In this document: piece after piece, positions 53,054 to 64,000 of the stretch | Layout of the letters: the number at the start of each line of letters is the position of its first letter | Numbering within the stretch: position 1 is the stretch's first letter | Assembly: GCF_040954645.1 (NCBI RefSeq) | Contig: NC_092813.1 | Span: forward strand, 22,017,235-22,081,234 | From: Diabrotica undecimpunctata | Taxonomy: Eukaryota > Arthropoda > Insecta > Coleoptera > Chrysomelidae | Length of the DNA: 64,000 bases | Reading direction: 5' to 3' | Made by a program: the position numbers and the translations under genes | The notes under the pieces: generated by a model | Databases searched by the model: none | Seen by the model: only the letters and a program-made list of their open reading frames with translations | Told to the model about the DNA's origin: nothing

Positions 53054-56000
53054 TTATTCATAATACTTATAAATTCCCTCTATATTAAATATCCCTCTAA
53101 TTTTATTAGTTTCTGGATGTCTTAGTTCATAACTGTTTACCCCATGTTCAGTACTAATGACATAAGGTCCTTCAAATGGCAAAAGTAATTTTCCACAGAG
53201 ATTTTCATCCCTTTTAGGCACCTGTAGTGACCTGATAAGTACCTTCTCCTCTTTTTCAAAAGTAACTCTTTTCTTTCTCTTCTTATTGATTCTATTTACA
53301 TAACGATTAGCATTTCTTATTAAATTTTGGTTCACCTTCTTCATTACTTCTTGAATGTCTCCTGTATTACTGATTTCCCAGGGTCTTTCTGGATACTTTC
53401 CAGACATTAGAAAATATGGGCATTGTTTGGTGATTCCATGTGGTGTCTCATTTAAAAATCTTTCAACTTGTGGCAAATTTTCCTGCCATAAATAATGTTG
53501 TCTAGCACACAAAATTCTTAAGAATTTTACCACCTCTTTGATGTATCTTTCTGCAGGATTAGATGCGGGTCTTCTGATACTAATGAAATTTAATTGGATT
53601 TTCTTTTCTTCACAAACTCTTTTTAATCTTGGACTTTCAAAATATGTGGCATGATCTAAGATAATTGTTTCTGGAGTACCTACTTCCTCTATGTATTTTT
53701 CTAGATAGTATTTTACGGTTTTTACATTTGTCCTTTCGCTGGGATATAACTTTACAAATTTTGTATGTATGTCAATCATTATAAAAATATTTTTGCAGCC
53801 CTATTCACTTATGGCTAAATTACTGACAAAATCGATAGCAACTAATTTTAAAGGTCTCTCTGCCACTATGGATTTTGCTACATTAACATTGTGGAAATTC
53901 TTCTCCTTTGCTAACTGACAAATGGAACAACTTTTAGTGATGTTTTTCGCCATGGATATATCTTTTCTTGTAAAATAATTTTCCCTAAACAACATCCATA
54001 GTTTTTTGCTCCCTATATGACCATATTCAGTATGTAGATCTCTCATGATTTCTTCTGCTAATTCTTTGGTTACGACATAAACTTCTATGGTTTCCAACTT
54101 CTTACACCATACTCCATTGATGTTGATTGCTCTCTTCTTTTCTGCTTTTTCCAATCTTCTCTGATCTTCCAAGATTCTTTCTAACGAATACAGCCCTTTT
54201 TCATTCTTCATTCTGTTGATTCCAATTTGATATTTTCTTCCTTCACTTCTTTGTTGTGCTTCTCTGCTTAGTACATCTGCTACAATGTTTGACTTGCCTG
54301 GAATATGTCTAATTTCGAAGTCATATTCTTGTAACCAAAGGCTCCATCTATGAATTCTGTTGTTGGCAAACCTGTTTTTAAACAAAGTTGTCAGAGCAGA
54401 ATGATCCGTTTCCAATACAAAATGTGCTCCTAACAAAAATAATCTTAATTTGGTAACACAGTAGATCACACTTGCCATTTCTATTTCCGTTGCTGAATAT
54501 TTTTTTTTCAAAATCTTTGGTTACCCTAGATACGAAACTTATAGGAACTTCCTTTTCTTCTTGTTGTTGTAGCAACACTCCAGCTAATCTCTCACATGAT
54601 GCATCCGTTCTTAGTATAAACTCCTTATCATACTGCGGATGATACAATTGCAAATTAGTTGTAAAAATTTGTTTTAATTGTAAAAAAGCTGTATTTCTTT
54701 CTGGAGTCCATTCCCATTTCTGGTTCTTCTTTAACAGTTCTATTAGTGGCACTTCCATCCTACTTAGGTCTGGAATTAATCGTTTAAAATAATTCAATAT
54801 TCCTAAGAAACCTCTGAGTGTTTTGAGATTATGTGGTGTGGCAAATTCTTGAATCGTTTGTATCCTTTCTGGATCCATACTGACTCCTTGTGTATTGAGC
54901 ACATATCCTAGATATTTGACTTCTTTTTGGTAAAAAAAGCATTTTTCCAAATTTAATTTTAAACCTGCTGTTATTACTCCTCCTTTAATGTTTTTAGGTG
55001 ATCCTGATGTGACAACTCATCTTCAGAAAATACCAAGATGTCGTCTATGTAGTGGAGAATGAACCTTTCATATTTGTTCAGAATGGAATGCAAAGTTCTG
55101 ACCAGTGCTGCACATGAACTCTGGAGTCCAAATGGTACCACACAGAATTGTTACACAATACCATCCACCATGAATGCTGTATAACATCTGCTTTCTTTGG
55201 CTAATGGAATAAGCCAAAAGCTATGCCGAAGGTCCAACTTTGAAAAGACTTTAGCTTTAGTGATTCTTCCAAAAATACCATCAACATTCATTGGACTCTC
55301 ATATTGTTTTCTCGTATAGCTGTTGATATTACGAGCATCCAGGCATATCCTGATTTCTCCTGATTTTTTTCTTACACATGTGATGGCACTAATATAAGGA
55401 GAATTACTTCTTTCTATTATTCCATCCCTCAGTATTTTATCCAGCTCTCGGTACACCTCATTCTTTAATTTGTACGGAATGGGATATGTCTTCATTTAAT
55501 AATTGTTGATTTCTTTGTTCATTTCCAATTTATGTTCATATTGTTTTGCCACACACACCTCTTGATTGAATAACCTCTGATGTTCCTTTAACAAACTTCT
55601 TATCTCCATTTCATGTTCCTTTGGCACTAAAATAATTTCTTCTGAACTGTTTACTTGACAAATCTGAAATTCTTCTTTATTCAAAATCTCTTCTTTATTT
55701 AATTTACAAAATTTAATAGATTCTTGATCAATTTGTAAAGTTTGATTGACATAGTTAATAATCATTTTATGTTTTTCCATTTCATCATTTCCCAATACTA
55801 TCTCAAAATTTAAGTGATCTACCACTAACATTTGTATTTCATACATTTTATTTCCCAATTTTACATTACAGATTATAGAACTATTAGTATCATATAATTT
55901 TTTATTATTCGCCCCTATTAATGATAATTTATTTGTTTTTATCACCATAATATTGTCCTTATTTAAATTATTTACAATGTTTTTGTTGATTAGAGTTACT

Positions 56001-56180
56001 TCTGAACCTGTATCTAATAATAACTTGTATACTGAATCTTGTATGTACCCTTCAATAAACTTTAAAGTATTAGTGTTATTATTTTTATTTAATTCCCCAG
56101 TATCTCTAATAAACTCCCTTGTATGTTCATACTTTGATAAGTAGACAATATTATGCACATAGGAGCGGTCTAAACAAAAT
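53054..56180 (-). pseudogene. pol: pol of gypsy family B, left copy
   Basis: The domains run from right to left. Protease: LLLDTGSEVTLINKN near 56030 and GANNKKLYDT. RT: LDARNIN about 55335 and LHYIDDILVF about 55040. RNase H: LRTDAS about 54610 and LETDHSALT about 54400. Integrase zinc domain: HTEYGHIGSKKLW and CSICQL. DDE core: MIDIHTKF about 53775, ILDHATYF about 53660 and NPAERYIKE about 53545. Breaks: stops at about 55497, 55152 and 53802, a frameshift near 54995, and another at the A run near 54510. Without these the frame would run from the frameshift site to 53054, closely parallel to family A. Confidence 0.88.
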
Positions 56181-58093
56181 TTCTCCCTTCTGCATCAACA
56201 CTTGCTTCCCCCCTATTCTCCTCTGTTCTAACTACATTCACCTGTCTTCTCTCCTCATTTTCCCCCCTATTATATCTTGGATTCCCTTCTCTGTAAACTT
56301 CCCTATTTCTCGTCTCCTGTGGATAATTTCCCTGGTTCTGTCTCCAATTATTGCCTCTGTCATTTCCCTGTGTCCAGTTATTCCCTCTATCATTGTTTGG
56401 ATTCCCTTGTCTACGTTCCCAGTTATATCTTCCGATATCTCTCCTGACATTGTTCATATTCTCTCCCCTATTTGTAAAATCCATGCTTCTATTTTGTCTC
56501 TCAAATTCTCTTTCCCTATAATTTTTCCCTCGATTCACATATCCCTGTCTATTTGCTGTGTTATTCCTATATGTCCCTTGCTCTTGTCCATTTCGATTCT
56601 GCGTCCCTACACTTCTCTCAATCCTCTGAAGATATCCTGTCAGACTTTCCATCGTCTTTATATTGTGGAGAGCTATTGTTTCCGCCATGTTATGGTTATA
56701 TTGCCTGGCGATGTATAGGACAATCTCCTCTTCTCGCATAGCCGGTTCTAAGTATTGTGCTGTCTGGAATAACTGCATTACGTACAGATTGTAGTTGGTA
56801 CTTTTTTCATAACTGAATTTCTCAAAATACAACCGCTCCCTGAAATTAGCCTGTTGGTTTTCTCCCCAAAAATAGTTAATAAACTTGGCCTCAAATTCCT
56901 GCACATTATTTATGGAATTTTCATTATTGCAAAACCAGAATAATGGCATGCCCACTAACATGTTTCGAATATTCAATTTCATTTCTATCGGATCCCTTAC
57001 ATTCTTTACCTTATTTTTGATGATATCTACAAATATTCTAGGATGTAAGTGATTCAGGTTTCCGTCAAACTTAATTCCCCCATCATTATAACTCGGCATC
57101 ACAGTACTCACTCCCCTTGTTTGTCCTAGATTTGATACCAAACGCTGAATCTCCTCACTTGCATTTTTAAATTTCTCTCTCAATTCCTCAACTTGTCCCT
57201 GTAATACTCTATCTCCCTTTTCCGCCTGATTTGCATGCCTACCCATTTCCAGTTCCAAATTCTGCAATCCCATCTTTATATTGTTTTTGATAATGGTAAG
57301 TTTTTCCCCATGATCCTGAGTTTGCCTTTTAACACTTTCTACCTCACTAACAATCTCTTTATTCTGCTTATTAACTCAACTTTGTTTATTTCCCTTGGTA
57401 AATTCTCTTGAATGGATGTTCCCAACTCTACAAATCTGCTCCCAATTTCCTGTCCTATTTCCGCTCTAATTATGGCCTTTTCTCTGGATATCTCCTCCTG
57501 TACATTCCTCTTAAAATTCTCACTTTCTCCTCTGACCTGTTCTACTTTCTCTTCTAAACCTTGGGTAATGTGTAGCATCTCTTCCCTGACTATCTTCACT
57601 TCTTCTTTGATTTCTTCCCTCATTTTAATTAACTCTCCCCTAATTTCTCCTTTAATATTATTTTCCATTTTGTTCATATCCCCCTAATATTGTTAATATT
57701 ACTATCCATTTTGTGCATATCCCCCCTAATATTATGATCCATCTGTTGTAGCATCCGCATTATTTGCCTCATATCCATCTGTGTCATCCCTGACTCTCCA
57801 ACATCTCCTTCCCTGCGTCTCTTCTCCTGCACTCTACTTTCATCCTCACTTTCATCACGTCTATCTCTCACTGTCTCATCCAACTCCTCTCTCAAACTAT
57901 CTGTTAGACTTCCCTCTCTATCACCTTGTCCTGCTTCTTGTATGCCTTGCTCTAAATATACTACAACTTCTCCTTATCCTCCTCTGCTTTCTTCATCTAC
58001 CTGTATATCCTGTTCCTGTTCTAACACCTTTTCTCCTTTACTCTCTTTCGGTACGACTTCTTTTCCATTTCTTAAAGTCATTCGGTCTGCCAT
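56170..58093 (-). pseudogene. gag: gag of gypsy family B, left copy
   Basis: Start ATG at 58093, mirror of 61577. Compared with the intact right copy it has a stop near 57975, a lost G near 57685 (frameshift) and another one-base change near 57375. From 57273 to the TAG at 56170 it is open and includes the capsid-like segment and the Arg/Asn-rich tail. The frameshift heptamer A AAT TTT is at 56182-56176. Confidence 0.88.
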
Positions 58094-58260
58094 TTTATCC
58101 TAATATCTATTTATTCTTAAATTTAACTTTAACTGCCCTAGAATCTCTGCAACACTAATCACACCAATTTATTTTTACTTTAATCTGTGTAATATTAATA
58201 AATCTGCTTAAAAACACCCTTATTTCTGTTTTCCGAGAGGCCCCACGTTGTTAGCGTCAA

Positions 58261-61409
<3,149 letters not shown>

Positions 61410-61576
61410 TTGACGCTAACAACGTGGGGCCTCTCGGAAAACAGAAATAAGGGTGTTTTTAGGCAGATTTATTAATATTACACAGATTAGAGTAAAAATA
61501 AATTGGTGTGATTAGTGTTGCAGAGATTCTGGGGCAGTTAAAGTTAAATTTGAGAATAAATAGATATTAGGATAAA

Positions 61577-63499
61577 ATGGCAGACCGAATGACTTTAAGA
61601 AATGGAAAAGAAGTCGTACCGAAAGAGAGTAAAGGAGAACAGGTATTAGAACAGGAACAGGATATACAGGTAGATGAAGAAAGCAGAGGAAGGTCAGGAG
61701 AAGTTGTAGTATATTTAGAGCAATGCATACAAGAAGCAGGACAAGGTGATAGAGAGGGAACTCTAACAGATAGTTTGAGAGAGGAGTTGGATGAGACAGT
61801 GAGAGATAGACGTGATGAAAGTGAGGATGAAAGTAGAGTGCAGGAGGAGAGACGCAGGGAAGGAGATGTTGGAGAGTCAGGGATGACACAGATGGATATG
61901 AGGCAAATAATGCGGATGCTACAACAGATGGATCATAATATTAGGGGGGATATGCACAAAATGGATAGTAATATTAGCAATATTAGGGGGGATATGAACA
62001 AAATGGAAAATAATATTAAAGGAGAACTTAGGGGAGAGTTAATTAAAATAAGGGAAGAAATCAAAGAAGAAGTGAAGATAGTCAGGGAAGAGATGCTACA
62101 CATTACCCAAGGTTTAGAAGAGAAAGTAGAACAGGTTAGAGGAGAAAGTGAGGATTTTAAGAGGAATGTACAGGAGGAGATATCCAGAGAAAAGGCCATA
62201 ATTAGAGCGGAAATAGGACAGGAAATTGGGAGCAGATTTGTAGAGTTGGGAACATCCATTCAAGAGAATTTACCAAGGGAAATAAACAAAGAAGTTAATA
62301 AGCAGAATAAAGAGATTGTTAGGGAGGTAGAAAGTGTTAAAAGGCAAACTCAGGATCATGAGGAAAAACTTACCATTATCAAAAACAATATAAAGATGGG
62401 ATTGCAGAATTTGGAACTGGAAATTGGTAGGCATGCAAATCAGGCGGAAAAGGGAGATAGAGTATTACAGGGACAAGTTGAGGAATTGAAAGAGAAATTT
62501 AAAAATGCAAGTGAGGAGATTCAGCGTTTGGAATCAAATCTAGGACAAACAAGGGGAGTGAGTACTGTGATACCGAGTTATAATGATGGGGGAATTAAGT
62601 TTGACGGAAACCTGAATCACTTACATCCTAGAATATTTGTAGATATCATCAAAAATAAGGTAAAGAATGTAAGGGATCCGATAGAAATGAAATTGAATAT
62701 TCGAAACATGTTAGTGGGCATGCCATTATTATGGTTTTGCAATAATGAAAATTCCATAAATAATGTGCAGGAATTTAAGGCCAAGTTTATTAACTATTTT
62801 TGGGGAGAAAACCAACAGGCTAGTTTCAGGGAACGGTTGTATTTTGGGAAATTCAATTATGAAAAAAGTACCAACTACAATATGTACGCAATGCAGTTAT
62901 TCCAGACAGCACAATACTTAGAACCGGCTATGCGAGAAGAGGAGATTGTCCTATACATCGCCAGGCAATATAACCATAACATGGCGGAAACAATAGCTCT
63001 TCACAATATAAAGACGATGGAAAGTCTGACAGGATATCTTCAGAGGATTGAGAGGAGTGTAGGGACGCAGAATCGAAATGGACAAGAGCAAGGGACATAT
63101 AGGAATAACACAGCAAATAGACAGGGATATGTGAATCGAGGGAATAATTATAGGGAAAGAGAATTTGAGAGACAAAATAGAAGCAGGGACTTTACAAATA
63201 GGGGAGAGAATATGAACAATGCCAGGAGAGATATCGGAAGATATAACTGGGAACGTAGACAAGGGAATCCAAACAATGATAGAGGGAATAACTGGAGACA
63301 AGGAAATGACAGAGGCAATAATTGGAGACCGAACCAGGGAAATTATCCACAGGAGACGAGAAATAGGGAAGCTTACAGAGAAGGGAATCCAAGATATAAT
63401 AGGGGGGAAAATGAGGAGAGAAGACAGGTGAATGTAGTTAGAACAGAGGAGAATAGGGGGGAAGCAAGTGTTGATGCAGAAGGGAGAAATTTTGTTTAG
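61577..63499 (+). CDS. gag: Gag of gypsy family B, intact
   Basis: This 640-codon frame encodes the structural polyprotein. The ATG at 61577 is preceded by ATAAA and lies 167 bp after the LTR. Residues about 1-90 are Glu/Arg-rich. About 100-330 are long charged helices likely to form a coiled coil, with MDSNISNIRGDMNKMENNI heptads. About 338-500 form the capsid-like region (GIKFDGNLNHLHPRIF, WFCNNENSI, RLYFGKFNYEK, ARQYNHNMAETIALHNIKTM). About 500-640 are Arg/Asn/Gly-rich with RGNNWR repeats and no CCHC knuckle, so RNA binding is probably through this basic tail. The frame ends NFV-stop within a -1 frameshift site. An uninterrupted frame of this length suggests a young or recently active copy. 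Confidence 0.92.
   Translation: MADRMTLRNGKEVVPKESKGEQVLEQEQDIQVDEESRGRSGEVVVYLEQCIQEAGQGDREGTLTDSLREELDETVRDRRDESEDESRVQEERRREGDVGESGMTQMDMRQIMRMLQQMDHNIRGDMHKMDSNISNIRGDMNKMENNIKGELRGELIKIREEIKEEVKIVREEMLHITQGLEEKVEQVRGESEDFKRNVQEEISREKAIIRAEIGQEIGSRFVELGTSIQENLPREINKEVNKQNKEIVREVESVKRQTQDHEEKLTIIKNNIKMGLQNLELEIGRHANQAEKGDRVLQGQVEELKEKFKNASEEIQRLESNLGQTRGVSTVIPSYNDGGIKFDGNLNHLHPRIFVDIIKNKVKNVRDPIEMKLNIRNMLVGMPLLWFCNNENSINNVQEFKAKFINYFWGENQQASFRERLYFGKFNYEKSTNYNMYAMQLFQTAQYLEPAMREEEIVLYIARQYNHNMAETIALHNIKTMESLTGYLQRIERSVGTQNRNGQEQGTYRNNTANRQGYVNRGNNYREREFERQNRSRDFTNRGENMNNARRDIGRYNWERRQGNPNNDRGNNWRQGNDRGNNWRPNQGNYPQETRNREAYREGNPRYNRGENEERRQVNVVRTEENRGEASVDAEGRNFV
63487..63493 (+). promoter_or_regulatory. 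-1 ribosomal frameshift site A AAT TTT in family B
   Basis: The heptamer is in the correct gag phase, four bases before the TAG at 63497-63499. The -1 frame is open from here to the window end. Confidence 0.75.
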
Positions 63500-64000
63500 A
63501 CCGCTCCTATGTGCATAATATTGTCTACTTATCAAAGTATGAACATCCAAGGGAGTTTATTAGAGATACTGGGAAATTAAATAAAAATAATAACACTAAT
63601 ACTTTAAAGTTTATTGAAGGGTACATACAAGATTCAGTATACAAGTTATTATTAGATACAGGTTCAGAAGTAACTCTAATCAACAAAAATATTGTAAATA
63701 ATTTAAATAAGGACAATATTATGGTGATAAAAACAAATAAATTATCATTAATAGGGGCGAATAATAAAAAATTATATGATACTAATAGTTCTATAATCTG
63801 TAATGTAAAATTGGGAAATAAAATGTATGAAATACAAATGTTAGTGGTAGATCACTTAAATTTTGAAATAGTATTGGGAAATGATGAAATGGAAAAACAT
63901 AAAATGATTATTAACTATGTCAATCAAACTTTACAAATTGATCAAGAATCTATTAAATTTTGTAAATTAAATAAAGAAGAGATTTTGAATAAAGAAGAAT
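63490..64000 (+). CDS. pol: pol of gypsy family B, right copy (protease part, cut by window end)
   Basis: Read in the -1 frame after gag, the sequence stays open to the last base. It contains VHNIVYLSKYEH (63528), the aspartic protease active site LLLDTGSEVTL (about 63650) and the GANNKKLYDT flap region (about 63757). RT and integrase would follow outside the window. The left copy has the same order but is broken. Confidence 0.85.

Overview
The window is AT-rich eukaryotic DNA made almost entirely of transposable elements, and I find no host protein-coding gene, rRNA, tRNA or CRISPR array. Ty3/gypsy elements that integrate at ATAT, an R1-clade LINE, RTE-type LINE tails and Jockey/I-like LINE relics together point to an arthropod, most likely an insect with a large repeat-rich genome. 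A beetle would fit, but the sequence does not prove it.

Region 1 (1-14463) holds a Ty3/gypsy retrotransposon (family A): a 1.48 kb 5' LTR with heat-shock-element-like sites upstream of a TATA box, a tRNA-Lys-type primer site, a damaged gag, a -1 frameshift site, and a pol that carries an exact 1.0 kb internal tandem duplication. The pol is split by a nested 2.26 kb element (7393-9653) that encodes only a Gag and has its two 611 bp LTRs in inverted orientation, bounded by a 4 bp target duplication. Only 59 bp of the family A 3' LTR remain. A foldback element, an (AT)n run and a solo LTR follow, so positions 1-2063 recur as 12379-14463. A 1.34 kb DNA element with TA-flanked terminal inverted repeats lies at 14468-15810.

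Region 2 (16593-51422) is a giant imperfect palindrome. Its left arm is 19.8 kb and its right arm 14.8 kb, joined at a 250 bp (AT)n run. The arms carry decayed LINE pieces (Jockey-like RT, an I-like RNase H domain, RTE tails) and a 1.54 kb DNA-transposon-like relic whose pseudogene has a DSCGGQNRN motif. Each arm has its own later insertions: the R1-clade LINE only on the left, an RTE 3' fragment only on the right, each with target duplications and an empty site in the other arm. Both ends of an arm carry inward-pointing copies of a degenerate motif, cGGTTcAaGTgaGCTCCg.

Region 3 (51488-64000) holds two copies of a second gypsy family (family B) placed head to head across another (AT)n run. 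The left copy is a pseudogene on the minus strand. The right copy has an intact 640-codon gag and the start of pol before the window ends.

Every palindrome boundary and most element boundaries fall in (AT)n. Real biology (integration at ATAT, breakage and fold-back at AT repeats) and assembly joins through these self-complementary runs are both possible and need long-read confirmation.
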